Positions 44,274-54,377 are shown, counted from the first letter of the stretch. The stretch: DNA of 64,000 nucleotides from Aidingimonas halophila (GCF_900106955.1 NZ_FNNI01000004.1:62001-126000), one strand, 5' to 3'. Made by a program: numbers and translations. Notes: generated by a model from the sequence alone, not told the origin.

Positions 44274-45173
44274 TCATTCGTCGACGCTGAACCCAGCCTG
44301 TTCGGCCAGCGACTTGAGGTTGCGATACCCCAGGCGGGCATAGGTCAACGGATGTGCGACTTTCGGGTCCTGCTCGGCTTCCACCACCAGCCAGCCCTGG
44401 TAGCCCTGTTCGCACAGGTGTTTCAGGCCGGGCAGGAAGTCGATATTGCCGTCGCCGGGCACGGTGAATACCCCATCGAGCACGCCATTGAGGAAGCTCT
44501 TGTCGCGATTGCGGAGCTCGTCCAGCACCGGGAAACGAATGTCCTTGCAGTGCACGTGCTTGATGCGTGAGGAATAGCGCTTAGCGATCACCAGCGGGTC
44601 GCCACCGGCGCCCACCAGGTGGCCGAAGTCGAGTAGCAGGCCCACCGAGTCGCGGGTGTTATCCATCAGCCGCTCGACGTCGGCCTGGCTCTCCACCACA
44701 GTACCCAGGTGGTGGTGGTAAGCCATGTGCACGCCCCGCTCCTTGAGGTAGTCGCCGACAGTGTTGAGGCCCTCGGTGAGGTGCTGCCACTCGGCATCGC
44801 TCAGGTGGGGGCGCTGGGACAGCGGGTGCGACTGGTCGCCGTGTACGCAGTGGGTGACCTCGCAGAACACCATGGCCTTGGCACCACACTGCTTGAGCAG
44901 ATGCAGGTGATCCTTGACCGCCTCGATCTCCTCCTCGGGGCTACGTTCCAGCAGATTGCTGGAATACCAGCCGGAAACCAGCGACAGGTCGTGATGACCA
45001 AGAACATCCGACAGGACATCAGCTGTTCTGGGAAATTTGTTACCTAACTCGAAGCCCGAGAACCCCGCCTCGCGTCCTTCCGCGAGGCAGACTTCCAGTG
45101 GTGTGTCAGCCCCCAGGCTAGGCATGTCGTCGTTTGTCCAGGTCAGGGGATTGATGCCCAAGCGAACGGTCAT
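44274..45173 (-). CDS. iolE: Myo-inosose-2 dehydratase
   Basis: A 299-aa TIM-barrel metalloenzyme that dehydrates 2-keto-myo-inositol to 3,5/4-trihydroxycyclohexane-1,2-dione. Seen: INPLTWTNDDMPSLG near the N-terminus, a highly typical IolE opening; AGFSGFELGNKFP; MAYHHHLGTVVESQADVERLM; LLLDFGHLVGAGGDPL; and IKHVHCKDIRF, holding metal-binding His/Glu/Asp. In the minus-strand inositol run between iolD and iolA. Confidence 0.94.
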   Translation of the reverse strand: MTVRLGINPLTWTNDDMPSLGADTPLEVCLAEGREAGFSGFELGNKFPRTADVLSDVLGHHDLSLVSGWYSSNLLERSPEEEIEAVKDHLHLLKQCGAKAMVFCEVTHCVHGDQSHPLSQRPHLSDAEWQHLTEGLNTVGDYLKERGVHMAYHHHLGTVVESQADVERLMDNTRDSVGLLLDFGHLVGAGGDPLVIAKRYSSRIKHVHCKDIRFPVLDELRNRDKSFLNGVLDGVFTVPGDGNIDFLPGLKHLCEQGYQGWLVVEAEQDPKVAHPLTYARLGYRNLKSLAEQAGFSVDE

Positions 45174-45239
45174 GGTGATACTCCTGTGCGATGCAGGCCT
45201 GTCGGCCTGCGTCTAGATATCCGTTGTCGTTGACTGATG

Positions 45240-47087
45240 TCAGTGGTATTGGCGTGTCTTGGCGTCGCGATAGCGCGTGTAGGCTTTTTGCACCTGGTCT
45301 CGTGTCGATACTTCAGGCACCGCGACATCCCACCAGGCACCACCCTCGTCGGTTGCCGGCAATGGATCGGTATCGATTGCGATCACATAGGTCGTTTCGG
45401 CAGAGCGTGCCCGTTGCAGTGCTTGTTCGAGTTCGGCGATGCCGGTGACCGACTCCGCCTGGCAACCGAGAGCTCGGGCATGACCGGCAAAGTCAATCTT
45501 GGGGGCTCCTTCGGGGACGGAGCGGCAATCCGCGAGTAGGTTGTTGAAGCCGGCACCACCGGTGGCCTGTTGCAAGCGGTTGATGCAGCCGAAGCCACGG
45601 TTGTCGAGAACGACGACCACCAGCTTGTGGCCGAGCATCACCGAGGTGGCGAGTTCGGAGTTGTGCATCAGGTAGGAGCCGTCGCCGACCATCACGAACA
45701 CCTCGCGCTCGGGACGGGCCATCTTGACCCCCAGGCCACCGGCTATCTCATAGCCCATGCAGGAGTAGCCATACTCCACGTGATAGCTGCCTGGACCGGC
45801 GCATTGCCACAGCTTGTGAAGCTCGCCGGGCAAGCCTCCTGCAGCACAAACGACGGTGCCATCGTCACCGGCTTGCCGGTTGACGGCACCAATCACCTGA
45901 GCATCGGTGGGCAGGTCGCTGCCATCATTGTGGGTGGCGTGTTGCACGATGGCCGTCCATTCCCGCTTCATAGCGCTTGCCCGTTCACGCCATTCCTCCG
46001 TGGCATGCCACTCCCCCAACCGTTCGGCGAATAGTTGCAATCCGACGCCGGCATCGCAGGTCAAGGGCACGGCGCGGTGTTTGAGGCTGTCGATGCGTCC
46101 GACATTGAGAGACACCAGCGCCAGGTCGTCCCGTTCGAACAGGGCACGAGAGCCGGTGGTGAAATCCTGTAACCGGGTGCCGATCGCGAGGATGACATCG
46201 GCCTGTTCTGCAAGCTGATTGGCAGCAGCGCTTCCGGTCACTCCAATCGCCCCGACGTTGCTAGGATGATGATCCGGTAGTGCTCCCTTGCCGGCCTGGG
46301 TTTCAGCAACCGGAATGCCGCGTTCGCGAGCGAACTCACCGAGACGTTCACAGGTATTGGCGTAATGCGCGCCTCCTCCTGCGATGATCAACGGTTGCTT
46401 GGCCTTGGTCAGCGTTGCTATGGCATCGTCCAGCTCTCGATCGTCCGGACGAGGTTGGCGGATGCAATGCACCTGCGGGGCAAAGAAACGCTCGGGATAA
46501 TCATGGGCGAATGTCTGCACATCCTGTGGCAGGGCTAGAGTGACAGGGCCACAATGTTCAGGATCGAGCAGCGTGGCGATCGCCTGCGGCAGGCTTGTCA
46601 ACAATTGTTCGGGACGGGTGATGCGATCGAAATAGCGTGACACCGGCCGGAAGCAGTCATTGACCGTTATCGTCGGGTCACCGAAATGCTCCACCTGTTG
46701 CAGCACCGGGTCGGGTTCACGAGTGGCGAAGGTATCACCGGGAAGCAGCAGTACCGGCAGCCGGTTTGCATGTGCCAGAGCCGCTGCCGTTACCATGTTG
46801 GTCGCGCCGGGGCCAATGGAACTGGTCGTTGCCATCAAGCGGCGCCGGCCATTGGCCTTGGCGAAGGCGATCGCGGCATGCGCCATGCTCTGCTCGTTAT
46901 GGGCGCGCAATGTCGGCAGGTCTGTTCGTGCGTGATACAGCGCCTCGCCCATACCGGCGACATTGCCGTGGCCGAAAATGGCAAAGACACCTTCGAATAA
47001 GGGATAAGTTTGTCCATCGATAACAATGCGCTGGGCCGCCAGGTACTTGACCAGCGCCTGGGCCATGGTCAGTCGAATCGTGCTCAT
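45240..47087 (-). CDS. iolD: 3D-(3,5/4)-trihydroxycyclohexane-1,2-dione hydrolase
   Basis: A 615-aa thiamine-diphosphate enzyme that opens the ring to 5-deoxy-glucuronate. Seen: FEGVFAIFGHGNVAGMGEAL, with the Glu-type N-terminal site, TTSSIGPGATNMVTAAALAHANRLPVLLLPGDTF, and a TPP site MVGDGSYLMHNSELATSVMLGHKLVVVVLDN. The ATG at 47087 follows AGGAGG by about 7 bases and overlaps the iolC stop as ATGA. The alternative Met at 47135 lies within iolC. Confidence 0.94.
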   Translation of the reverse strand: MSTIRLTMAQALVKYLAAQRIVIDGQTYPLFEGVFAIFGHGNVAGMGEALYHARTDLPTLRAHNEQSMAHAAIAFAKANGRRRLMATTSSIGPGATNMVTAAALAHANRLPVLLLPGDTFATREPDPVLQQVEHFGDPTITVNDCFRPVSRYFDRITRPEQLLTSLPQAIATLLDPEHCGPVTLALPQDVQTFAHDYPERFFAPQVHCIRQPRPDDRELDDAIATLTKAKQPLIIAGGGAHYANTCERLGEFARERGIPVAETQAGKGALPDHHPSNVGAIGVTGSAAANQLAEQADVILAIGTRLQDFTTGSRALFERDDLALVSLNVGRIDSLKHRAVPLTCDAGVGLQLFAERLGEWHATEEWRERASAMKREWTAIVQHATHNDGSDLPTDAQVIGAVNRQAGDDGTVVCAAGGLPGELHKLWQCAGPGSYHVEYGYSCMGYEIAGGLGVKMARPEREVFVMVGDGSYLMHNSELATSVMLGHKLVVVVLDNRGFGCINRLQQATGGAGFNNLLADCRSVPEGAPKIDFAGHARALGCQAESVTGIAELEQALQRARSAETTYVIAIDTDPLPATDEGGAWWDVAVPEVSTRDQVQKAYTRYRDAKTRQYH

Positions 47088-49036
47088 GATAAAGCCTCCT
47101 CGGCTTGCAGATGCATCGTGCGCAAGCGTTGCCATTCCAGGATCAACTCGGCGTAATTGGATGCCACCTGATCGATGAGGGTGTCGTCATCGGTATAGCC
47201 CGATAGCCAGTCCCGACTCGGGCCGGCGAACAGGGTGCGGCCCACGGTGAATCCTTTGCATTGTGAGTGACGAGTTGCGGCGACGAATCCTTTCTTCATG
47301 TCTTCCATTGGAGCATCCAGGCCGAGCAGGACCACTCCGCGGCAGTGACTGTCCTGTTCGTTGATTACCTGACTGACGGCCTGCCAGGCCCCGTCCGACA
47401 TCGTCGGCAGCTTCCACCAGTCAGGCCGTAATCCGAGGTTGTAGAAGCGTTGTAGAGCCCGAGCGAGTGTCTTGTCGTCGATTGTCAGATGATGAGGGGG
47501 GATCACCTCGATCAGCAGTTCGAGCCCCAGGTCGCAGGCTGTCCGGTAGAGCTGTCGAAGTCGGGTTTCCTGATCCAGGCGCAGCGCCACTGGATCGTCG
47601 GGATGATAGAACACCAGGCACTTGATGATGTGTTCGCGTGGCCAGTGCTTCAATTGGCTACCCAGGTCGTCACCATGCTGGAATCGCAGCGGCCGGGAGC
47701 CGGGTAGTTCCACTGGACGACCGATCCACCACCCCTTGCCGGTGGCATCGTTGAGTGCGTCCTGACCGAATACGTCATCGACGAGAATCGCGGGAGCAGT
47801 CAGCCCACTGCGCCGTGCTCCCTCCTCGGAGGCCTTGGCTAACAGTCGCTTGAGCATCGGAATGCGAGCGGGGTCAGCCTTGACTTCTCTCGCCATGTCG
47901 GTGAGCTGACGCCGGTGATCGAATGCCAGACCGCAGACTTCGGGCCATTGCGCCGGGTGGCGGGTGGTGACCCGGTGCAGGTGGTTGAGCTGGATATCCT
48001 TGTCGGGGCGCTTCACCGACTCGCGGCGGCCCAGATAGTCGAACAGCTCTTCTTCGGTGGGCATGGCCGGGGCACAACCGTGACGCGATACGACCAATGC
48101 GCCACAGGCATTGGCATAAGAGCCACTGGTCTGCCAATCTTCGTCCCGCAGCCAGCCACGCAATAACCCGCTCATGAAAGCATCGCCCGCGCCCAGCACG
48201 TTGAGGACGTCGACCGTGACGCCCTCGACCAGAATGCCGTCGTCAATACGTGCGGGAATCTCACCTTCGAAGATGACACAGCCCTGTGGTCCGAGCTTAC
48301 ACACCAAGGTCGCGTCACTGATCTGTCGGACTGCTCGGAGTGCCTCCAGCGTATCGGTGTTGCCGCCGGCGATGTGGAACTCCTCCTCGGTACCGACGAT
48401 GAGATCGAATTCCGGCAGCCATCGCTGCAGATGCTGGCTTACCGACTCGTTGGCGATGAAGCGAGTTTCGCCGTCGCCGGTGGAAGTCAGGCCCCATAGT
48501 ACCGGCCGGTAGTCGATGTCCAGGACGCGTTTTACATCGTGTCTGGCGGCGGCGTCCAGAGCACGCCGGCAGGCACGCTGCGTCATGTCGGTGGAGAGGT
48601 GTGTACCGGTTATCGCCAGAGCGCGGGCTCGACCGATGAAGTCGGGATCGATGGCATCGGCCTCGATGGCCATGTCGGCACAGTCGCGGCGATAGAACAG
48701 CAGCGGAAAGCTGTCACGATCCTTCAGTGCCAGCAGTACCAGGCCGGTATGCCGCTCGGGGTCGGTCTGCAGAGCGGTGGTGTCAACGCCGGCACGTTCG
48801 AGCTCTTCGCGGACGAAATGTCCCATCTGTTCATTGCCGACCCGTGACAGCATGGCTGACCGCAGTCCCAGGCGCGCGGTGCCATAGGCCATGTTGCCGG
48901 AGCTGCCGCCCAGATATTTGGCGAAGCTGGTCACATCTTCGAGGCGACTACCGAGCTGCTCCGAGTAGAGGTCCACCGCGACGCGGCCGAGGCAGATCAG
49001 ATCGAGCGATCTGTTGTCCTTGTTCGGTTTATGCAT
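47084..49036 (-). CDS. iolC: 5-dehydro-2-deoxygluconokinase fused to DUF2090 aldolase-like domain
   Basis: A 650-aa two-domain protein. The N-terminal half (about 10-330) is a PfkB kinase: DLICLGRVAVDLYSEQLGSRLEDV, KYLGGSSGNMAYGTARLG, and VLNAGDAF-type GAGDAFMSGLLRG. The C-terminal half (about 345-640) is a DUF2090 domain, a TIM-barrel related to class I aldolases (LLIEVIPPHH, GVVLLGLDAPMEDMKKGF). NCBI-style naming treats such fusions as kinase plus 5-dehydro-2-deoxyphosphogluconate aldolase, which would supply the missing IolJ step. The ATG at 49036 begins MHKPNKDN with GGAG 9 bases upstream. Confidence 0.92.
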   Translation of the reverse strand: MHKPNKDNRSLDLICLGRVAVDLYSEQLGSRLEDVTSFAKYLGGSSGNMAYGTARLGLRSAMLSRVGNEQMGHFVREELERAGVDTTALQTDPERHTGLVLLALKDRDSFPLLFYRRDCADMAIEADAIDPDFIGRARALAITGTHLSTDMTQRACRRALDAAARHDVKRVLDIDYRPVLWGLTSTGDGETRFIANESVSQHLQRWLPEFDLIVGTEEEFHIAGGNTDTLEALRAVRQISDATLVCKLGPQGCVIFEGEIPARIDDGILVEGVTVDVLNVLGAGDAFMSGLLRGWLRDEDWQTSGSYANACGALVVSRHGCAPAMPTEEELFDYLGRRESVKRPDKDIQLNHLHRVTTRHPAQWPEVCGLAFDHRRQLTDMAREVKADPARIPMLKRLLAKASEEGARRSGLTAPAILVDDVFGQDALNDATGKGWWIGRPVELPGSRPLRFQHGDDLGSQLKHWPREHIIKCLVFYHPDDPVALRLDQETRLRQLYRTACDLGLELLIEVIPPHHLTIDDKTLARALQRFYNLGLRPDWWKLPTMSDGAWQAVSQVINEQDSHCRGVVLLGLDAPMEDMKKGFVAATRHSQCKGFTVGRTLFAGPSRDWLSGYTDDDTLIDQVASNYAELILEWQRLRTMHLQAEEALS

Positions 49037-49109
49037 AGTGTATCTCCACGTCGCTTCCTTTGTTTTGAAAGCATTCCGGGTTCCCTTGAAATCGGTGATC
49101 GGTATTCTG

Positions 49110-50285
49110 TCAGGCACGCCTGGCGGCTTCCTTGTATTGCAGGGCATCCTGCAACCGCATCAATGACCAGTCTTCCTGCAGGGCGCGTCTCAGCAGTTGT
49201 TGTTGGGACTCGGGGGCCATGCCACCTTCCGGCGGCGTCTTGTCGAGATTGGCGGGAAAGGAATAACCTTCGGCAACAGCGGCGATGAACGCCTGGATCG
49301 CCGGGCTGTTCCCTTCCCGAGCGACTCGCCGTTTGAGGCTGTCGTAACTGACTTCCACCAAATGGCGTGTGTCGACTGTCTCCATGGTTCTGCCGAATGC
49401 CGACGATACCTGCAGGAGATTGGCCATACGGCGCTGGTCCCGACTATCGTTTTCTCCAGCGGCATGAAACAGGGCTGGACTGAAAAACAGGCCATCACCT
49501 TTGCCCAGCGGCAGCTGGACATGGTATTCGGCGAAATGATCCTGAAACGATGGATCCCGGTAACTCATGTAGCCTTGGGGATACTGCTGTGAATAAGGCA
49601 GTAACTGTGTAGGGCCGGTCTCGATCGGCATGTCGCCATGCGCGATGGCCCCCTGCAGGGTCAGCAATTGCGAGGCATGCTGCATTGATATCGGAAAGCG
49701 TCGTACCGTCTCGTCGGTCTGGAATCCCAGGTGATAGTCACGGTGCGGTTGCTGCGCTCGGCCGCCTGGATTGACCACATTGACTTGTGAGGTGATCTGA
49801 TAGAACGGACCCAGCCAGGCCTCACAAATCCAGTCGAGCAAGGGATTCGAGTAGTAGTCCAGGAATCCTTCGGGGTCGGTTTCAGCATGTTTCTGGAAGG
49901 CGTTCCATATTCGGTCGTTGCTGCCTGACGGTGCAAAGTGATCGCCTCTTCCACCTTCGGTTTTTTCGGTTTCGATGATGGAGAGGAAGCACTGTGTCGC
50001 GGCGTCGATGACGGACGTATCGGCATACAGGTTCTCGATGACCATGACGCCAGGGCCCTCCAGCAGGCACCGATGCCATTCGGTCAGCAGTCCTTGCCGG
50101 AGAGTGATATCACCCTCCCGTTGACGCAATTGGTCGCCGGCATAGATTGGGATGCGTGCCTCGATACGATCAGCCGTCGGGTAATCGTGCTGCGATGGCC
50201 ATTGTTCACAGAGTGTGGCAAATGCAGCGATATCTCCCTTCGGTGGTGTGCTGGCAGCTACGAGTTTTGGCTGAAGCTGAGTCAT
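49110..50285 (-). CDS. PhyH-type Fe(II)/2-oxoglutarate dioxygenase of the inositol cluster
   Basis: A 391-aa phytanoyl-CoA dioxygenase-family protein. Seen: a His-x-Asp iron motif in QQPHRDYHLGFQ, a distal His in ALFHAAGENDSRDQRR, and an Arg a few residues later that could bind 2-oxoglutarate. Such enzymes hydroxylate or demethylate small substrates. Its place between iolC and an SDR suggests it oxidises an inositol derivative, perhaps removing an O- or N-methyl group, as an alternative to the MocDEF route. The ATG at 50285 has GGAG about 9 bases upstream; an ATG 45 bases earlier is also possible. Confidence 0.78.
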   Translation of the reverse strand: MTQLQPKLVAASTPPKGDIAAFATLCEQWPSQHDYPTADRIEARIPIYAGDQLRQREGDITLRQGLLTEWHRCLLEGPGVMVIENLYADTSVIDAATQCFLSIIETEKTEGGRGDHFAPSGSNDRIWNAFQKHAETDPEGFLDYYSNPLLDWICEAWLGPFYQITSQVNVVNPGGRAQQPHRDYHLGFQTDETVRRFPISMQHASQLLTLQGAIAHGDMPIETGPTQLLPYSQQYPQGYMSYRDPSFQDHFAEYHVQLPLGKGDGLFFSPALFHAAGENDSRDQRRMANLLQVSSAFGRTMETVDTRHLVEVSYDSLKRRVAREGNSPAIQAFIAAVAEGYSFPANLDKTPPEGGMAPESQQQLLRRALQEDWSLMRLQDALQYKEAARRA

Positions 50286-50326
50286 CAGACATTCTCCATA
50301 AGCGCTGGGGACCGGGGTGGCCTGAG

Positions 50327-51160
50327 TCAAGACGGGTCGGGCAATGTCATGGCCGAGGCCGGTTGAGGCGGCGCTTCATAGCAGCCCAGTACACTCTGGT
50401 CGAAGTCAATGATCGACCCAGTCATCATTCCCGAGGTCTCGGTTGCCAGAAAGGCAACGCCGCGCGCGACTTCGCCGGGTTCCAGAAGTCTGCCCATGGG
50501 TTGAGAAGCCACGGCCTCGTCGAGCCATCCTTCGCTGGCGCCATGGAAGTCTTTCTGGATCCTGTCCTCGCCAGGAGTATTCATCCAGCCGATGTTGAGA
50601 CCATTGACACGAATACGGTTGCGCATCAGCGAGAAGGCCGCATTGCGGGTCAGAGTGGCGAGTGCTCCTTTACTTCCGCTATAAGGGGAGATGAAAGGTT
50701 GGCCGCCATGACCGGACATGCTCAGTACATTGACGATGCGGCCTTCGATACCTTCACGGATCATGATCTTGGCGGCGTCCTGCATCAGGAAGAACGGTCC
50801 CTTGGTATTGACATTGAAGAGTCGGTCGTAGGTGGCCTCATCGGTATCCAGCAGGGTTCCACGCTCGGTATTGCCTGCACAGTTGACCAGAATATCTACT
50901 CGGCCGAAGGTGTCGTCGGCGGTTCGCATGATTCGGCGGCAGTCATCGATATTCCCGAGATCGGCTGTGACGAATACGGCCCTGCAACCACCGCCGGTAA
51001 GCGAGTCGGCCAACGCTTCCCCCTTGTCTTGGCTGCGTCCGCACAACACGAGCCCAGACAGGCCGAGATCGGCCAAGTGACGAGCGACGGCTTCTCCCAG
51101 ACCTTGGGTCGAACCGGTAACAACAGCCACTTGGCCGGTTAGAGTATTCGTATGAGTCAT
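50327..51160 (-). CDS. SDR-family oxidoreductase of the inositol cluster
   Basis: A 277-aa short-chain dehydrogenase. Seen: VVTGSTQGLGEAVARHLA (about 13-30), NCAGNTERG, the catalytic Ser in VNVLSMSGHGGQPFISPYSGSKGAL with Tyr and Lys, and NGLNIGWMNTPGEDRIQ. It lies between a Gfo/Idh/MocA dehydrogenase and the dioxygenase gene. It probably oxidises or reduces a keto/hydroxy group on an inositol-type ring or side product; substrate unknown. Confidence 0.82.
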   Translation of the reverse strand: MTHTNTLTGQVAVVTGSTQGLGEAVARHLADLGLSGLVLCGRSQDKGEALADSLTGGGCRAVFVTADLGNIDDCRRIMRTADDTFGRVDILVNCAGNTERGTLLDTDEATYDRLFNVNTKGPFFLMQDAAKIMIREGIEGRIVNVLSMSGHGGQPFISPYSGSKGALATLTRNAAFSLMRNRIRVNGLNIGWMNTPGEDRIQKDFHGASEGWLDEAVASQPMGRLLEPGEVARGVAFLATETSGMMTGSIIDFDQSVLGCYEAPPQPASAMTLPDPS

Positions 51161-51196
51161 CGCTATGGCTCCCTTGAGATAATGTAAATAAGCTGA

Positions 51197-52321
51197 TCAA
51201 TCGAGACCGATCCAACGGGCTTCGGCATGGGATCGTTCGATTGCGTCGATTAGGCGATTGATGCGCCAGGCGTCACGAAAATCGGGGTAGAGAGGGCGGC
51301 TAGCTGCAATACCTTCGATCAGGTCTCGAACCTCGACGATTTTCTGGTCGTTGTAGCCCAGGCCGTGGCCGGGAGCGGGACTGAAGGCGGCATAATCGGG
51401 ATGGTCGGGCCCTGAGAGCAGGGTCGTGAATCCGCGTCTTCCCTTGGGGCCTTCGTGTTTGTAAAGCTGCAACTCGCTCATGCGCTCCTGATCGAAAACG
51501 ATGGCGCCTTTGGTACCGGTCAGGGTGTAGGCGAGTCCCATCTTGCGGCCGGCAGCGATACGCGAGGCTTCGATGTTGCCGATCAGGCCGTTGTCGAAAC
51601 GCAGTAATGCCTGGGTCTGGTCATCGTTCTCCACTGGGACCATCCTCGAGCCATCGGCAAGTGGACGCTGGCAGGTCACGGTCTGCAATTGGCCGAATAC
51701 CTCGGAGATGTATCGACCGGTCAGATACTCGGCCATGTTGAGGATATGTGAACCCAGATCCCCCAACGCACCGGCTCCGGCGGTGTCGCGGCGTGTGTGC
51801 CAGTCGTGGGGCACTTCGGGGTCGGCCATGTAGTCCTCGTTGTGGCGACCACGAAAATGCACCAGTTCACCGATCTCTCCGCTGGAAACGATGTCGCGGG
51901 CGAGCTGAGTTGCCGAGTTACGAATGTAGTTGAAGCCGACCAGGGTTTTGATACCGGCGTTCTCAGCCGCATCAGCCATGATCTCGGCATCGGCTGCATT
52001 CAGTGCCAGTGGTTTTTCTGAGTACACATGCTTGCCGTGGGCAACGGCGGCCAGAGCCATTTCCTTGTGAAGAAAGTTGGGGGCGCAAATATCCACCACG
52101 TCCACGTCGGGATCGGCCACCAGGGTCTGCCAGTCGCCGGTAGAACGGGCAAACCCCAGCTCTCTGGCTTTGCGAGCGGCCAATATCTCGTCCACTTCTG
52201 CCAGATAGTCGCAGACGGGGAGCGCGGAAAGAGGGAACACAGAGGGTGCCGCTCGCAGCGCGATGGCGTGCGCCTTGCCCATGTAGCCGGTACCGATCAG
52301 GCCGATGCGCAATGTTTTCAT
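51197..52321 (-). CDS. Gfo/Idh/MocA-family dehydrogenase, different subgroup from the two IolG copies
   Basis: A 374-aa NAD(P)-dependent dehydrogenase. Seen: RIGLIGTGYMGKAHAIAL (about 5-22), EKP at 102-104, GDLGSHILNMAEYLTG with the family His, and a C-terminal FRDAWRINRLIDAIERSHAEARWI. It is about 45 residues longer than the IolG copies and has a different C-terminal half, so it acts on another ring compound, for example scyllo-inositol, an aminoinositol or an O-methyl inositol. Starts 9 bases after the transporter ATPase gene with GAGGAG upstream. Confidence 0.85.
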   Translation of the reverse strand: MKTLRIGLIGTGYMGKAHAIALRAAPSVFPLSALPVCDYLAEVDEILAARKARELGFARSTGDWQTLVADPDVDVVDICAPNFLHKEMALAAVAHGKHVYSEKPLALNAADAEIMADAAENAGIKTLVGFNYIRNSATQLARDIVSSGEIGELVHFRGRHNEDYMADPEVPHDWHTRRDTAGAGALGDLGSHILNMAEYLTGRYISEVFGQLQTVTCQRPLADGSRMVPVENDDQTQALLRFDNGLIGNIEASRIAAGRKMGLAYTLTGTKGAIVFDQERMSELQLYKHEGPKGRRGFTTLLSGPDHPDYAAFSPAPGHGLGYNDQKIVEVRDLIEGIAASRPLYPDFRDAWRINRLIDAIERSHAEARWIGLD

Positions 52322-52330
52322 GACGGCTCC

Positions 52331-53215
52331 TCAATAACCGGTTGCCAGCCTGGCGCCGGATGATTGGGGGCCATGAGCAGCAGATGCAGGCAAGGAACCT
52401 TCCGTTATCTCATCGTCATGTTGTTCATTACGCTGAAATTCCGACAGTTCCGCGTCGAGGCTTTCAAGCTCCGCGCCGCCGGCCATCATGTTGAGGACTT
52501 CTTCACGGCTGACTTCATCCTTGCGGAAAGTGCCCAGACTTGAGCCCCGCTTGAGCAGAGTGAAAGCGTCAGCGACTGGATAGGCGTGATGCACATTATG
52601 CGTGATGAAAATCACGGCCAGGCCATCGGCTCTGGCCTTGGCAATATAGCGCAGGACAACGGAGGCTTGCTTGACACCAAGTGCTGACGTCGGCTCATCG
52701 AGGATCAGCACCTTGGCGCCGAAATACACGGCACGAGCAATGGCGACACACTGGCGTTCTCCGCCTGACAACGTGCCAACGGGTTGACTAGGATCCCGAA
52801 CATCAATGCCGATTTTGCCCATCTCTTCCATGGCAACACGGTCGGCATACTTCCAATCGACCCGTTTGAACGGCCCCCAGCCGACTGTCGGTTCGCGTCC
52901 CATGAAGAAATTCCGCGTAATCGACATTAGTGGGATCATGGCAAGATCCTGGAATACTGTCGCAATGCCTGCATCCAGGGCATCGCTGGGCGATTGATAG
53001 TCAGCGGGCTTGCCATCGACCAGCAACTCCCCGTTAGAGGGTTTATGGACGCCCGAGAGCGTCTTGATCAGGGTCGATTTGCCTGCACCGTTGTCACCCA
53101 ACAGGCACATGACTTCGCCGCGGTGAACTTTCATGGAAATATCACTGATGGCGATCACGCTGCCGAAGCGCTTGTCGACATTGCGCATCTCGATCATGGG
53201 AGCTTGTGAACTCAT
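52331..53215 (-). CDS. Inositol-type ABC transporter ATP-binding protein
   Basis: A 294-aa ABC ATPase with a single nucleotide domain, as in FrcA-type rather than the double RbsA type. Seen: Walker [10 protein letters not shown], the [21 protein letters not shown] region, signature [14 protein letters not shown], Walker [12 protein letters not shown] and FITHNVHHA. The C-terminus is extended by about 35 acidic residues. The ATG at 53215 overlaps the permease stop as ATGA; a longer reading to 53302 lies inside the permease gene. Confidence 0.88.
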   Translation of the reverse strand: MSSQAPMIEMRNVDKRFGSVIAISDISMKVHRGEVMCLLGDNGAGKSTLIKTLSGVHKPSNGELLVDGKPADYQSPSDALDAGIATVFQDLAMIPLMSITRNFFMGREPTVGWGPFKRVDWKYADRVAMEEMGKIGIDVRDPSQPVGTLSGGERQCVAIARAVYFGAKVLILDEPTSALGVKQASVVLRYIAKARADGLAVIFITHNVHHAYPVADAFTLLKRGSSLGTFRKDEVSREEVLNMMAGGAELESLDAELSEFQRNEQHDDEITEGSLPASAAHGPQSSGARLATGY

Positions 53216-54327
53216 CACTTGGCCTCCAGCGCCTTCTTGCGCACATAGTTGTTGAACAGCACGGCGATCAGCAGCATGGCGCCCAGGAAAACCTGGAACC
53301 AATCCGTATTGATGCCGGTATAGAAAATGCCCATCTGGACAACACCAAAGATCAATGCACCGAAAGACGCGCCGATAGCGGAGCCATAGCCGCCAGTGAG
53401 CAGGGCGCCTCCAATGACCACGGCGATGATGGCCTCGAGTTCCTTGAGCATGCCGCGCATGCTATCGGCCGAGCCGGTATCCATGACCTGAAGAGCGGCA
53501 TAGATCGCGGCACTGAAGGCGGTGAACATGAACAAGGAAACCTTGACGGTATTGACCGGTACGCCCACGTTACGAGCGGCGTTCTTGTCACCGCCGCAGG
53601 CGAATATCCAGTTACCGAAACGGGTCCCGAGCAGTACCCAGGTAGCCATGGCGGTCAAGGCCACCCACCAGGCTACTGACGCGGGGATCCCCTCTACAGC
53701 GGGATTGCCGGCAAAGTTGGTGGCAAGCAAACCGATGTCGGCTAACCATTGGAACAACCCGGTACCGACATATCCGGAGAAGAGCGGTGCCAGCCAATCA
53801 CCCGCCATGGTGTCGTGGACCCCACCGATCTGAGTGCGGTTGGCGAATAGCCGCGGTAGACCTATGGCCAGCCCACGCAGGATGAAAAGAAAGCCCAGCG
53901 TGACGATAAAGGAAGGGAGACCGGTCTTGACGACCAGCATGCCGTTCACGAATCCAACGGCCATGGCAAAACTGAAAGCAAACAGTAATGCGGCCCATAA
54001 TGGCCAGCCGAACTGGACGGCAGGGATGGCTATCAGGATGCCGGCAAAGCCGATCATCGAGCCGATCGACAGATCAAACTCGCCCCCGATCATCAGCAGA
54101 GCGGCCGCGACGGCAATGATCCCGAGTTGTGCGGACACCTCCAGGAAGTTGACAATACCTGAGCCCGAGAACATGCCGGTGCCTGAGGCTGCCACCGCAA
54201 AGAAAGCCAGAACCAGTATGGCACCGGAAACTGCACCGAATTCGGGACGGCTGAGTGTCTTCTTTACGGGGCTGACGCGCTGCAGGCGCTCATCACCAGT
54301 ATCCTTGTTGAGAGTTGCTTCACTCAT
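53215..54327 (-). CDS. Inositol-type ABC transporter permease
   Basis: A 370-aa inner-membrane permease of the RbsC/FrcC class with about ten hydrophobic segments. Seen: [22 protein letters not shown], a signature of this class, [25 protein letters not shown], and [29 protein letters not shown]. Together with the ATPase and the receptor at 54378-55319 it forms a complete importer. GGGAG lies about 9 bases before the start. Confidence 0.9.
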   Translation of the reverse strand: MSEATLNKDTGDERLQRVSPVKKTLSRPEFGAVSGAILVLAFFAVAASGTGMFSGSGIVNFLEVSAQLGIIAVAAALLMIGGEFDLSIGSMIGFAGILIAIPAVQFGWPLWAALLFAFSFAMAVGFVNGMLVVKTGLPSFIVTLGFLFILRGLAIGLPRLFANRTQIGGVHDTMAGDWLAPLFSGYVGTGLFQWLADIGLLATNFAGNPAVEGIPASVAWWVALTAMATWVLLGTRFGNWIFACGGDKNAARNVGVPVNTVKVSLFMFTAFSAAIYAALQVMDTGSADSMRGMLKELEAIIAVVIGGALLTGGYGSAIGASFGALIFGVVQMGIFYTGINTDWFQVFLGAMLLIAVLFNNYVRKKALEAK

Positions 54328-54377
54328 GATCGTGTCTCCCGGCCGCCTTGAAGACGACCTCTGATGTCTCGGTGTGC

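Noticed and set aside
49037-49109. Possible GGAA/TTCC operator before iolC
   Set aside because: The half sites present (GAAA, TTCC) have the wrong spacing, so no GGAA-N6-TTCC match can be made.
50147-51142. 331-codon plus-strand frame across the SDR/dioxygenase boundary
   Set aside because: Opposite to two genes with clear active-site motifs; composition is that of a reverse-complement frame.
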